NCBI RefSeq assembly: GCF_005925325.1
Contig: NZ_SRMP01000005.1
Location: 372,001 to 436,000, forward strand
Length of the DNA stretch: 64,000 nucleotides
DNA from: Pedobacter helvus
GTDB taxonomy: Bacteria; Bacteroidota; Bacteroidia; Sphingobacteriales; Sphingobacteriaceae
Direction: 5' to 3'
Notes under the pieces: model-generated
Database searches by the model: none
Told to the model about the DNA's origin: nothing
The model's input: only the letters and a program-made list of their open reading frames with translations
Program-made: the position numbers and the translations under genes
Part shown: positions 44,715 through 52,723 of the stretch, one piece after another
Layout of the letters: each line of letters begins with the position of its first letter
Numbering within the stretch: the stretch's first letter is position 1

Positions 44715-47168
44715 ATGAGCAGATCCTTCTTAACTCTTTCAATCTCTATTTTTTGTGTTTTTACTTCTTTAAGTTCGCAGGCGCAAGAAAAATCATTTCA
44801 ACTTAAAGGTGTAATTATCGATAGCCTGACACAAAAGCCGGGAGAATATTTCACTATTGCTTTAAAAAAGGACTCTTCGGTAATCAAGACCGTAGTTTCT
44901 GATGAGCAAGGTAAATTTGCACTTTCAGCCATCAAAGAAGGGCAATACCATCTAATTATAGGCTCAATAGGTTATCAATCAAAACAAATTCCTATTCAAA
45001 TAAACAAGGACAACGATTTAGGTAAAGTTGCAATGAAACCCCAAGGCAACGATTTAAATGAGGTAGCCATTGTAGCGAGCAAACCTATTATTAAGCAGGA
45101 GCCAGATAGAATTGTTTATGACACGCAAGCCGATCCGGAAAGCAAGGTATTATCAGTGCTGGATATGATGCGTAAAGTGCCTTTGTTATCCGTTGATGCA
45201 GATGATAACGTGAAGTTGAAAGGGACAGGCAACTATCGTATCCTTATTAACGGGAAACCTTCGGGAGTTTTAACTAGAGATCCAAAAGAATTTTTGAGAA
45301 GTATGCCGGCAACAGGTGTGCAAAAAATCGAGGTAATTACCACACCGCCTTCTAAGTACGAAAGTGAAGGTTTATCGGGTATCATTAATATCATTACTTC
45401 TAAAAAAGTAGGTAACGGTTATAATGGAAATTTAAATACACGTTACCAAAATCCGGGCGGACCAGGTGCCAATTTAAATTTAACTATTAAACAAGGCGAT
45501 TTTGGTGCTAATTTATACGGTGGCACAGGTGTTTGGAGAGTTAAGGATGTTAAGGTTACCGATATTAGAAATAGTAAACCTGGTTATCCGCTGTCAAGTC
45601 TTTATAATTCAGGTCATCAAAAAACAGATAACTTTTGGGCTTGGGGTGGTGGCGAGCTAAGTTACGAGATTGATTCGCTAAACTTAATTACTGCAGAAAT
45701 CAATCCTTACGGTGGATACAATCAACAAGATTTAAATCAGTTCTATGATGTTAGTAACCAGTTTGATAATAATGGAGTCAATGAGATCAGAAGATCTACT
45801 TACAATATGAACAGTGGCACACGTTACGAATGGCGTGGAACAGATTATACGGTAAACTATCAAAAGGGTTTTAAGGATAAAAAAGAGCATTTATTGACCT
45901 TTTCTTACAAGTTTTTTGACAACAAAGAGCCACAAACCAACAATGTAGGTTTCCTTAATAGTGTAAACGTAGATGTAGATAATCCACTGATTAATTATAG
46001 ACAAAATAATATTAGCAAATCTAAAGAGCAAACGGCCCAGTTAGATTACATCAATCCTTTCAATAAAATTACCGTTGAGGCAGGTGTGAAAGCGATTTTG
46101 AGAAGCGGTGAAAGTAATTTTCAGACTTTTTTATTTGATGATGCCACTAATGGTTATGTATTAGACACGAAGCAAAGCAATGTGTATAGTAACGATCAAA
46201 ATATTTACGGTATTTACAACACTTACACGCTCAAAATGAAAGATTGGACCTTTAAAGCTGGTGCACGTTTAGAAGGTACCTATGTTACGGGTATTTTCGA
46301 AAGTACAAATTCAAAAGTGAAGACCGATTATTTCAATTTAATTCCGTCGATTTCTTTTAACAGAACTTTAAAGAACAGCCAAAGTGTAAGTTTAGGTTTT
46401 ACGCAGCGTATCCAACGCCCAGGTATATGGGATTTGAATCCATTTCCAGATAGTTCTAGACCTGGTTTTAAATATGTTGGTAATCCAGATTTGCAAGCTG
46501 TTTTAAGTAACAACTTCGAGTTAACTTACAGTAATTTTAAGAAAGGTTCATTAAATGTAAGCTTAACCTACAACTTCGCGAATAATACGCAACAGCGTGT
46601 ATTTGAATTTGTACAAGCTGAAAATATAACTAGGGTAACTCCGTTAAATATTGGTAGAGATAAATTGTTGGGAACCAACATTAACTTCAATTATCCGATT
46701 ACTCCAAAATGGAATTTAAGCTTAAGTGGTAACTTAAATTATATCTGGTTAGAAGGAATGATTAATGGTGAACTGGCTAAAAATAGTGGTGTAACTGGTT
46801 ATGCCAATTTCAATACGAGCTACAAATTTGAAAAAACTTGGAAAGCAACAATTTCTGGTAATTATGGTGCGCCAGATGTGATGTTACAAGGTCAATCAAA
46901 CAACTATTACTATTTAGGTTTTGGTGGTAGTAAGGATATCATTAAAGATAAATTGACTTTCTCTGCATCGGTAGCTAATCCATTCCAAAAGTTTAGAGCT
47001 TACAAGAATTATACAGAAGGACCTAACTTTACGCAAGAGCGTATCAGAGAGAATTATTTCAGAAGAATTTTCTGTAGCTTAAACTGGAAATTCGGAAAAT
47101 TGGAAGGTTCTATCAAAAAGAGCGAACGCAGTATCAATAACGATGATACCAAGAAATCAAGTAATTAA
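44715..47168 (+). CDS. TonB-dependent outer-membrane receptor (OMP_b-brl_3 type)
   Basis: From ATG 44715 the protein is 817 residues. A signal peptide (SFLTLSISIFCVFTSLSSQA) is followed by a carboxypeptidase-regulatory domain (about 25-105), a plug (about 115-235, with IVYDTQADPESKVLSVLDMM and LINGKPSGVLTRDPKEFL) and a long barrel of the Bacteroidota outer_membrane beta-barrel family. No SusD partner, STN domain or FecR gene is adjacent, so it may carry a siderophore, peptide or other ligand, or act alone. The frame starts 9 codons earlier at 44688, but those residues precede the signal peptide. Confidence 0.88.
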   Translation: MSRSFLTLSISIFCVFTSLSSQAQEKSFQLKGVIIDSLTQKPGEYFTIALKKDSSVIKTVVSDEQGKFALSAIKEGQYHLIIGSIGYQSKQIPIQINKDNDLGKVAMKPQGNDLNEVAIVASKPIIKQEPDRIVYDTQADPESKVLSVLDMMRKVPLLSVDADDNVKLKGTGNYRILINGKPSGVLTRDPKEFLRSMPATGVQKIEVITTPPSKYESEGLSGIINIITSKKVGNGYNGNLNTRYQNPGGPGANLNLTIKQGDFGANLYGGTGVWRVKDVKVTDIRNSKPGYPLSSLYNSGHQKTDNFWAWGGGELSYEIDSLNLITAEINPYGGYNQQDLNQFYDVSNQFDNNGVNEIRRSTYNMNSGTRYEWRGTDYTVNYQKGFKDKKEHLLTFSYKFFDNKEPQTNNVGFLNSVNVDVDNPLINYRQNNISKSKEQTAQLDYINPFNKITVEAGVKAILRSGESNFQTFLFDDATNGYVLDTKQSNVYSNDQNIYGIYNTYTLKMKDWTFKAGARLEGTYVTGIFESTNSKVKTDYFNLIPSISFNRTLKNSQSVSLGFTQRIQRPGIWDLNPFPDSSRPGFKYVGNPDLQAVLSNNFELTYSNFKKGSLNVSLTYNFANNTQQRVFEFVQAENITRVTPLNIGRDKLLGTNINFNYPITPKWNLSLSGNLNYIWLEGMINGELAKNSGVTGYANFNTSYKFEKTWKATISGNYGAPDVMLQGQSNNYYYLGFGGSKDIIKDKLTFSASVANPFQKFRAYKNYTEGPNFTQERIRENYFRRIFCSLNWKFGKLEGSIKKSERSINNDDTKKSSN

Positions 47169-47188
47169 TTGTTTTGTATTCATACTCG

Positions 47189-47227
47189 AAGCCGAGCTGC
47201 TCATATTAGCGGCTCGGCTTTTTGTTT
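47189..47227 (+). terminator. Terminator of the TonB-dependent receptor gene
   Basis: AAGCCGAGC (47189-47197) pairs with GCTCGGCTT (47212-47220), extended by four more pairs (one G-U), with loop CATATT and a trailing T-run. Confidence 0.8.
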
Positions 47228-47390
47228 ATAGCTTTTTCTTCGGGGTTTTAAAGGTTTAAAATTTTGTGTAAGGAGGATTTCTAGGTACCAAGCAATCCTA
47301 CAATTATTGCTAGTAAATTATTCATATCAGTTTGCTTCTCAATGAAGATGTTTTTTATATGTATTTAAACTGGTTATGTTACTAAAAAGA

Positions 47391-47550
47391 TGCTGAAATA
47401 TATTCAGCATGACGTTTCGATAAGAATTGTTTTTTGCAAAATGTCCCAATGAAATCGTGCTTAAGGATTACATTTAGTATTACGCTATCGTGCTAAATTT
47501 ATTTTACTACGTAGTTGTTCACATTGCTAAGATTCAACATCTGACCTGAC
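47391..47550. repeat. Dispersed repeat, GATGCTGAAATAAATTCAGC type (copy 3)
   Basis: gatgctgaaatatattcagc (47391-47410) plus atgacg is nearly identical to the core in the other two copies, and the distal part (ctaaatttattttactacgt) is an inverted, diverged arm. Confidence 0.55.
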
Positions 47551-47743
47551 GATATGTTAAAGTAAAACCATCAAATGATGTTGCTAATTTAGTTGGGCAT
47601 GAAGATGTGAGAATTTATGCTCTATTAAAACCTTTGTGTACTTTGTGGTTAATCTTAAAATGTAAAAAAGGGCAGGAGTAGAACTCTTGCCCTTTTCGGT
47701 TTTATTGGTGTATTTTTTATTTGTTGTTATCCAACGTTGTAAC

Positions 47744-49672
47744 TTATTTAAGTGGTTCAGCTTCTGCCAAGGCCTCCAATTTTGCAATTGCTTTTGGTGA
47801 ACTTAGGAATGCCTTCTTAATAGCTTCCACAGAGGCATGTGGTAAACTTGCCATCTGCATTGCATTCAAACCGTCGTAGATTAAAAATGCTTTATCCGTT
47901 GAAATTCCTTTTTTCTTTTTCAGCTCTTCCACGTCTTTTTCATATTTCTCACGAAGCTGTTTGTACTCAGGAGATTTTTCTAATTCTTCTAACTCCTTCA
48001 TCTTTTTCTTCCATTCTGGCGACTTAAATTTTTTATCAAGTTCTTTTGCATTGAATTCAATTTTGTTCATTTTCTCTTTCCATTCTGGTGAATTGAACTG
48101 CTTGGCTAATTCTTTGCTTCTCAGCTCAATTTTAGCCATATTATCTTTCCATTCTTTTGACTCGAACATCTTGGCCATTTTTTCGCCATTTAATTCAATT
48201 TTTGCTATCTTTTCTTTCCACTCAGGTGAGTCGAATTTTTTTTCTAACTCTTTCGAATGAAATTCGATTTTAGCCATTTTATCTTTCCATTCTTTTGACT
48301 CGAACATCTTGTCCATATCCTTCGCGTTAAACTCAATTTTGGCTATTTGATCTTTCCACTCTTTAGATTCGAACGTTTTAGATAATTTTTCGGTTTCCAA
48401 TTGAATTTTAGCCATTCTATCTTTCCACTCTGGCGAATCCATCATTTTTTCAAAATCTGCTATCCTGATCTTCAAACTGTCTGGCATCTCATCAATTGAG
48501 CTGTAAACAGTCTTCTTGCCATCTTTATTTCTGATGACAATTTCTCTTTTCGTTTTTCTTTTTACAGTATCGGTATCGGCAGGTAAGCTAAACCCCTCTT
48601 TTTGATGTGCTGCATTCTCAATGATAGATGCTATCGTATTCGATTTCTTTTGTTTTGCTTTGGTCGTTTCCGTGTTGGTAGGGTTAATCCAAGCTAGAGA
48701 AATTACGGTAGCTAATGTTAAGCAAAGTGCTAATATTTTTTGCTTAGCGTTCATATAACTTGTTTTCATGTCAGTAATTCTTTTAATACGTTGATACAAA
48801 TGTTGGTTTTTGCCCGTAGCGGCCAAACTAAGGGCAGGTTGTGTTTTGTCTTTAATGAGCTCTAACTTCAACAACGCATGAGCATAGGTAATGGGCGAAT
48901 TTGTTAACTTTACCACTAAATCATCACAAGCATGCTCTCTTTCGATATGGATAAATCTTATAGTTAACCAAACAAATGGATTAAAGAACAACAACGTTTC
49001 TATACCTGTTTTCATAAGGTTTAAGATATAATCATTTCTACGGATGTGAGACAGTTCGTGGATTAATATGGCTTCAACTTGTTTAATGTCGAGCTGAGCA
49101 ACTAGCGCAACAGGAAAAAGTACAACTGGTTTTAAAAAGCCCACGGCCAATGGAACGTTAACTTTTTCTGATAGAAAAAACTGTACTTTCTTAGTAATGG
49201 CAAGTTTCTGCAACGTATTTTCTGCCACACTTAACCACTCAGTAGGTATTGCAGAAATATGTAATTGCTTTAATTTTTTAAGCTTGATATAACCAGAAGT
49301 AAGCACAATAAGCTGAAAGCTAATACCTACTACATACAGGGCAACAATAAAAGGAAAGTAACTTTCTGTTTTAAAGCTCCAACTTTGGGTAAGATGATAC
49401 AATTGCTGTAATGCCGGACCATTCAATTCTAAACTTGCCGTGCTAGCTGCAGCTTTGCTAGGCAAGTTAAACAACGATGCAAAAGTTAGGCAGAAGCTAA
49501 CGAAAATCAATACTAAAGCACCTAGTGATAAATTGTGTTTTAGTCTGGCGCTCATCTTGGGTTTTACAGCTAAGGCAATAAACAATACCGCAAAAATGAT
49601 AGCTCCTTGCCATAAAGAGTGTAAAATACTCCACCCAATAGCTTTAATAAGGTTGTTGATAATGGCTTCCAT
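47744..49672 (-). CDS. BlaR1-like M56 membrane metallopeptidase with 23-residue charged repeat tail
   Basis: This 642-residue protein has membrane spans at about 15-36, 47-70, 105-128 and 312-329, and an M56 peptidase domain with the zinc motif HELSH at residues 205-209 and the downstream HIEREHACDD (242-251) that supplies the third ligand. After the last span, instead of a penicillin-binding sensor domain, residues 411-576 are seven repeats of 23 residues with core SPEWKDKMAKIEF; Trp recurs at 416, 439, 462, 485, 508, 531 and 554. The tail is charged and helical. It should cleave the BlaI-like repressor encoded 2 bases upstream, on an unknown signal. Confidence 0.88.
   Translation of the reverse strand: MEAIINNLIKAIGWSILHSLWQGAIIFAVLFIALAVKPKMSARLKHNLSLGALVLIFVSFCLTFASLFNLPSKAAASTASLELNGPALQQLYHLTQSWSFKTESYFPFIVALYVVGISFQLIVLTSGYIKLKKLKQLHISAIPTEWLSVAENTLQKLAITKKVQFFLSEKVNVPLAVGFLKPVVLFPVALVAQLDIKQVEAILIHELSHIRRNDYILNLMKTGIETLLFFNPFVWLTIRFIHIEREHACDDLVVKLTNSPITYAHALLKLELIKDKTQPALSLAATGKNQHLYQRIKRITDMKTSYMNAKQKILALCLTLATVISLAWINPTNTETTKAKQKKSNTIASIIENAAHQKEGFSLPADTDTVKRKTKREIVIRNKDGKKTVYSSIDEMPDSLKIRIADFEKMMDSPEWKDRMAKIQLETEKLSKTFESKEWKDQIAKIEFNAKDMDKMFESKEWKDKMAKIEFHSKELEKKFDSPEWKEKIAKIELNGEKMAKMFESKEWKDNMAKIELRSKELAKQFNSPEWKEKMNKIEFNAKELDKKFKSPEWKKKMKELEELEKSPEYKQLREKYEKDVEELKKKKGISTDKAFLIYDGLNAMQMASLPHASVEAIKKAFLSSPKAIAKLEALAEAEPLK
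47945..48442 (-). repeat. Seven 69-bp repeats encoding the BlaR1-like tail
   Basis: The coding sequence repeats every 69 bp across residues 411-576 (for example plus-strand tctttccattcttttgactc at 48143 and again at 48283). Neighbouring units alternate between FESKEWK and DSPEWK forms, which suggests duplication of a two-unit block. Confidence 0.8.
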
Positions 49673-49674
49673 GA

Positions 49675-50052
49675 TTATTTGTTTTCAAGTTTGTCTAGAT
49701 ATTCTTTAATTAAATCTATCTCCTCCTTGCTGGCACTTTTGTTGCCTAACGCTTGCATTACTAACCTCGCCGCTGATCCATTAAATACATTGTCGATCAT
49801 TTTCTTAACCAAGTGTTGTTGAGTGGTTTCTTGGTTAATTAATGCTCTGTAAACGTGAGTTTTCGAACTGGTATCCCTATCAACCAAACCTTTTTCATGC
49901 ATAATTTGCATCAGTTTAAGTGTAGTGGTATAGCCCGAGTCTTTCTTGTCTAAAGCTTCGTGAACTTCTCTAACGGTACAATTGCCTTTGGCCCAAAGCA
50001 CTTGTAATATTTCCATTTCTCCCTCGGTAGGTTTGACGTTGTTGTTGCTCAT
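49675..50052 (-). CDS. BlaI/MecI/CopY-family transcriptional repressor
   Basis: This 125-residue winged-helix repressor starts MSNNNVKPTEGEMEILQVLW, followed by the recognition region CTVREVHEALDKKDSGYTTT, LKLMQIMHEKGLVDRDTSSK, and a C-terminal dimerisation region. The usual cleavage site for BlaR1-type peptidases falls in the linker after the wing. It is 2 bases from the BlaR1-like gene. Two perfect dyads in its promoter (50063-50078 and 50087-50102) are the likely operators, so the pair should be autoregulated. Target genes elsewhere are unknown. Confidence 0.92.
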   Translation of the reverse strand: MSNNNVKPTEGEMEILQVLWAKGNCTVREVHEALDKKDSGYTTTLKLMQIMHEKGLVDRDTSSKTHVYRALINQETTQQHLVKKMIDNVFNGSAARLVMQALGNKSASKEEIDLIKEYLDKLENK

Positions 50053-50062
50053 TTGTTACGTG

Positions 50063-50078
50063 TACGAATTTTTTCGTA
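50063..50078. promoter_or_regulatory. BlaI-like operator 1 (TACGAA-N4-TTCGTA)
   Basis: A perfect dyad TACGAA-TTTT-TTCGTA lies 11 bases upstream of the blaI-like ATG and covers the predicted transcription start. Its centre is 24 bp from that of operator 2. Confidence 0.65.
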
Positions 50079-50080
50079 TT

Positions 50081-50109
50081 CAAATGTACGAACATATTCG
50101 TATAATCAA
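50081..50109 (-). promoter_or_regulatory. Promoter of the blaI-blaR1-like operon (TTG-N18-TAnnTTTG)
   Basis: On the minus strand TTG at 50109-50107 and TACATTTG at 50088-50081 are separated by 18 bases. Operator 2 fills most of the spacer. Confidence 0.65.
50087..50102. promoter_or_regulatory. BlaI-like operator 2 (TACGAA-N4-TTCGTA)
   Basis: A second perfect dyad TACGAA-CATA-TTCGTA lies between the -33 and -7 elements. Two dyads with the same half-sites and loop length strongly suggest a bound dimeric repressor. Confidence 0.65.
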
Positions 50110-50164
50110 AATGTTTTAACAAAATTTTAACAGATTACTTTTAAAATTAGAGAAGGAGGAGAGC

Positions 50165-51061
50165 TTATCGTTTCTTTAAACCATCGTACTTTGCTGTATT
50201 TGCAGCATCAATATCTACCAACAAGTTATAAGCTTTGATTTTATCTTGAGAATCTGCCAGCGAAAATACATTGGTGATTTCTTCAGCTTTTGCGGCAAAA
50301 TAAACGTTAGGGAAGATAGCGCCTAATTTTTGTTTGTCTAACTGTTTTAAGTCTGATAAAGAAGATAGGATACTTTTTGTACCACTATTTGCGTTCTCCT
50401 GCAGTTTGTCTAATCCATTTAAATGATACTCGTAAATGAAGGTACGAAGCGATTTAAAGGAGTTGCTCAACAGGTTTTCATTGAGCCAATATCTGTTTCT
50501 CAAACCATCTACGGGACGCCAACCTTTGCCACCGCCAGTTTGAGCTAGGTTAATTAGATTTAATGCTTTTTGGTAATAAGGCGTACCACCTAATTTTCCA
50601 AAACTATCTTTATCTAAGCCAATAATAGTGTAGGCATAGAAACCTAAAAGCGAATTGAGGTTGCCAATGTAGTTTTGGTCTGAAAAATCTAAAGCCTGAC
50701 CTTCGTTAAAAGAAAAACTAAAGTCTTTGTCGCTCATGTTTAACAAGGTTGTAGAGTAGGATCCGCCAAATACTGGTCTGCTAGATTGGATTTGAGCTTC
50801 TGCGGTATAATTAGCATTTCCATCCCAAGCGGTAATATTGATCACCAAGTTACAATCTATTTTTTCTTGAGGCAGATAAGTTTCGTTAGTCCACTTATTG
50901 TTGTTCAAGAAATCTCTGATGACATTTTGCAAAACATCTAAGTTCCTTTTATTGGCATTATTTACCGTAGGAGCCAAGATTTGAACGCGAGTGTTTAGTT
51001 CTTGAGCATTAGTAATTAAACAACCAAGGCATAAAAGTAATAATCCAATAGTTCTTTTCAT
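50165..51061 (-). CDS. DUF4835 family exported protein
   Basis: This 298-residue protein has a signal peptide (KRTIGLLLLCLGCLITNAQE) and the DUF4835 pattern: NTRVQILAPTVNNANKRNLD, DCNLVINITAWDGNANYTAE, QSSRPVFGGSYSTTLLNMSD, YAYTIIGLDKDSFGKLGGTP and RNRYWLNENLLS. It is a Bacteroidota-specific envelope protein always close to coaBC; some annotations link the family to type IX secretion, which I recall but cannot test here. It lies 15 bases after coaBC, so the two form an operon. Confidence 0.85.
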   Translation of the reverse strand: MKRTIGLLLLCLGCLITNAQELNTRVQILAPTVNNANKRNLDVLQNVIRDFLNNNKWTNETYLPQEKIDCNLVINITAWDGNANYTAEAQIQSSRPVFGGSYSTTLLNMSDKDFSFSFNEGQALDFSDQNYIGNLNSLLGFYAYTIIGLDKDSFGKLGGTPYYQKALNLINLAQTGGGKGWRPVDGLRNRYWLNENLLSNSFKSLRTFIYEYHLNGLDKLQENANSGTKSILSSLSDLKQLDKQKLGAIFPNVYFAAKAEEITNVFSLADSQDKIKAYNLLVDIDAANTAKYDGLKKR

Positions 51062-51076
51062 CAGGTTTTTTAGGTA

Positions 51077-52279
51077 TTAACTAACATTTATTAGTTTTAG
51101 TATTTCAGCGCAAATGTCTTTAGCTACCTCAGTTTTTGATTTGGTTTCGAAAGCTGTTTTAGATAGATCTTTGTTAAATATAGTGATTTTATTGGTTTCG
51201 GTTTTAAAACCTGCACCTTTATCATTTAAAGAATTTAAAACAATTAAGTCTAAGTTTTTCTTCTTTAGCTTTTCCTTTGCGTAATTTTCTTCATCGATAG
51301 TTTCTAAGGCAAAGCCAACCAAAATTTGACCATCGGCTTTTTGTTTGCCTAGTGTGGCTAAAATATCAGTCGTTTTTTTCAGCTCGATGTTGAAATGATC
51401 TTCTTTTTTCTTGATTTTTTGCTCAGCTACTTCAACTGGTGTATAATCGGCAACAGCGGCGCTCATCACCGTAATATTACTTTTGCGGAAGTGATGAAGG
51501 CAGGCATCTAACATTTGTTGAGCGCTAACTACATCAATCCTTTTAATGTTTGTATTGTTCTTTTGAGAAGTAGGACCTGCAATTAAGGTTACTTCGGCAC
51601 CAAGTTGATACAACTCTTCGGCTATGGCAAATCCCATTTTACCAGAAGAATGATTGCCAATAAAACGAACTGGATCGATTGCTTCATAAGTTGGACCAGC
51701 GGTAACCATCACTTTTTTACCCAAAAGAGGTAGTCCCTTGCGAATTTGCGCTTCTAGGAAAGCTAAAATGTCTTCTGGTTCGGCCATTCTACCTTCGCCA
51801 TGTAAGCCACTTGCCAATTCGCCGCTTCCTGGAGCGATCATTACATTGCCAAAACTTTGCAATTTAGTAATGTTATCTTGAGTACTTTCGTGCTTCCACA
51901 TGTCTAAGTCCATGGCCGGGGCAAACAATACCGGACATTTAGCAGATAGATATACTGCACTCAACAGATTGTCGCATAGACCATTTGCCATTTTGCCCAA
52001 TGTATTAGCGCTGGCAGGAGCTATAATCATATAGTCTGCCCACAAACCTAGTTCTACATGGTTGCTCCAAACCCCGGTTTCGGCTTCGAAGTATTGTGTA
52101 TAAACAGGATTTTTAGAAAGTGTAGCTAGGGTAAGCGGAGTAATGAAATTACTCGCATCAGCAGTAAGGATAACTTTTACGTTTGCGCCGGCTTTAACAA
52201 GTAGCCTAACTAGTAAAGCAGATTTATAAGCCGCAATACTACCACAAACACCAAGTATAATGTTTTTGTTGTTTAGCAT
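51077..52279 (-). CDS. coaBC: Bifunctional phosphopantothenoylcysteine decarboxylase/phosphopantothenate-cysteine ligase
   Basis: This 400-residue bifunctional enzyme performs two steps of coenzyme A synthesis. The N-terminal FMN-dependent decarboxylase (about 1-175) starts NKNIILGVCGSIAAYKSALL and contains PASANTLGKMANGLCDNLLS and PAMDLDMW. The C-terminal ligase (about 185-400) has GPTYEAIDPVRFIGNHSSGK and AAVADYTPVE, with KIKKK in the CTP-binding region. Its own -7 box is at 52287-52294, after a hairpin that separates it from rpoZ. Confidence 0.96.
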   Translation of the reverse strand: MLNNKNIILGVCGSIAAYKSALLVRLLVKAGANVKVILTADASNFITPLTLATLSKNPVYTQYFEAETGVWSNHVELGLWADYMIIAPASANTLGKMANGLCDNLLSAVYLSAKCPVLFAPAMDLDMWKHESTQDNITKLQSFGNVMIAPGSGELASGLHGEGRMAEPEDILAFLEAQIRKGLPLLGKKVMVTAGPTYEAIDPVRFIGNHSSGKMGFAIAEELYQLGAEVTLIAGPTSQKNNTNIKRIDVVSAQQMLDACLHHFRKSNITVMSAAVADYTPVEVAEQKIKKKEDHFNIELKKTTDILATLGKQKADGQILVGFALETIDEENYAKEKLKKKNLDLIVLNSLNDKGAGFKTETNKITIFNKDLSKTAFETKSKTEVAKDICAEILKLINVS

Positions 52280-52286
52280 CTATGAG

Positions 52287-52294
52287 CAAATATA
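52287..52294 (-). promoter_or_regulatory. -7 promoter box of coaBC
   Basis: TATATTTG on the minus strand ends 7 bases before the ATG at 52279, implying a leader of 0-3 nt. No -33 TTG is present. Confidence 0.42.
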
Positions 52295-52324
52295 GCTAGA
52301 TTCTAATAGCTTAAAAAGCATTTA

Positions 52325-52366
52325 AGCCACAGTTACAAAGATTATAGAATCAATGTAGCTGTGGCT
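52325..52366. terminator. Hairpin after rpoZ
   Basis: AGCCACAGTTACA (52325-52337) pairs with TGTAGCTGTGGCT (52354-52366), 13 pairs including one G-U. It lies 26 bases past the rpoZ stop; a T-run is lacking, so it may be a processing or repeat hairpin. Confidence 0.4.
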
Positions 52367-52392
52367 AATATACATTGTTAGCGTAGCAGCAA

Positions 52393-52722
52393 TTATTGTT
52401 GCTCTTTGCTTGGGTTTCTGCTATAAACTTTATCGTTCAAGAATTCATCCATAGCAATTAAAGTTGGCTTAGGCAAACGCTCGTAGTGCTTGCTAATTTC
52501 AATTTGCTCTCTGTTTTCAAAAACCTCTTCTAAGTTATCGTTAGATGAAGCAAACTCTGCTAACTTGCCATGTAGTTCCTCTTTCATATTGTTAGAGATC
52601 TGGTTAGCTCTCTTCGCAATAATCACTAAAGACTCATAAATGTTTTCAGTAGATCTATCCAAATCATGAACATTTCTAGTAACCGTAGTATTTGGAATAG
52701 CTGGTTTTGGAGTAGTACTCAT
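52393..52722 (-). CDS. rpoZ: RNA polymerase omega subunit, Bacteroidota type
   Basis: From ATG 52722 the protein is 109 residues: STTPKPAIPNTTVTRNVHDL, then DRSTENIYESLVIIAKRANQ, which is the omega core (binding the beta' subunit), and an acidic C-terminal region with KHYERLPKPTLIAMDEFLND. The frame extends 33 codons upstream to 52821 inside bamD, but that part is out of family. The ATG lies 1 base after the bamD stop, a conserved Bacteroidota arrangement. Confidence 0.88.
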   Translation of the reverse strand: MSTTPKPAIPNTTVTRNVHDLDRSTENIYESLVIIAKRANQISNNMKEELHGKLAEFASSNDNLEEVFENREQIEISKHYERLPKPTLIAMDEFLNDKVYSRNPSKEQQ

Positions 52723-52723
52723 T

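Larger units (their letters stand above)
47169..47743. other. Intergenic region: terminator plus dispersed repeat
   Basis: A terminator lies at 47189-47227. At 47391-47416 is gatgctgaaatatattcagc plus atgacg, and at about 47490-47550 a diverged inverted part (cgtgctaaatttattttact, acgtagttgttcac). These are copy 3 of the family at 19638 and 39725. A stretch around 47630-47655 (acctttgtgtactttgtggt) is another common intergenic phrase. No convincing gene was found. Confidence 0.5.

Noticed and set aside
47560..47665. Short phrase resembling the end of a tyrosine recombinase (NLVGHEDVRIYAL)
   Set aside because: Only about 20 residues match loosely, no catalytic Arg/His/Tyr set is present, and the segment merges with a common intergenic phrase.
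47961..48260. Open frame opposite the BlaR1-like repeats
   Set aside because: It is the complement of the repetitive Lys/Glu/Trp codons and repeats only because the real gene does.
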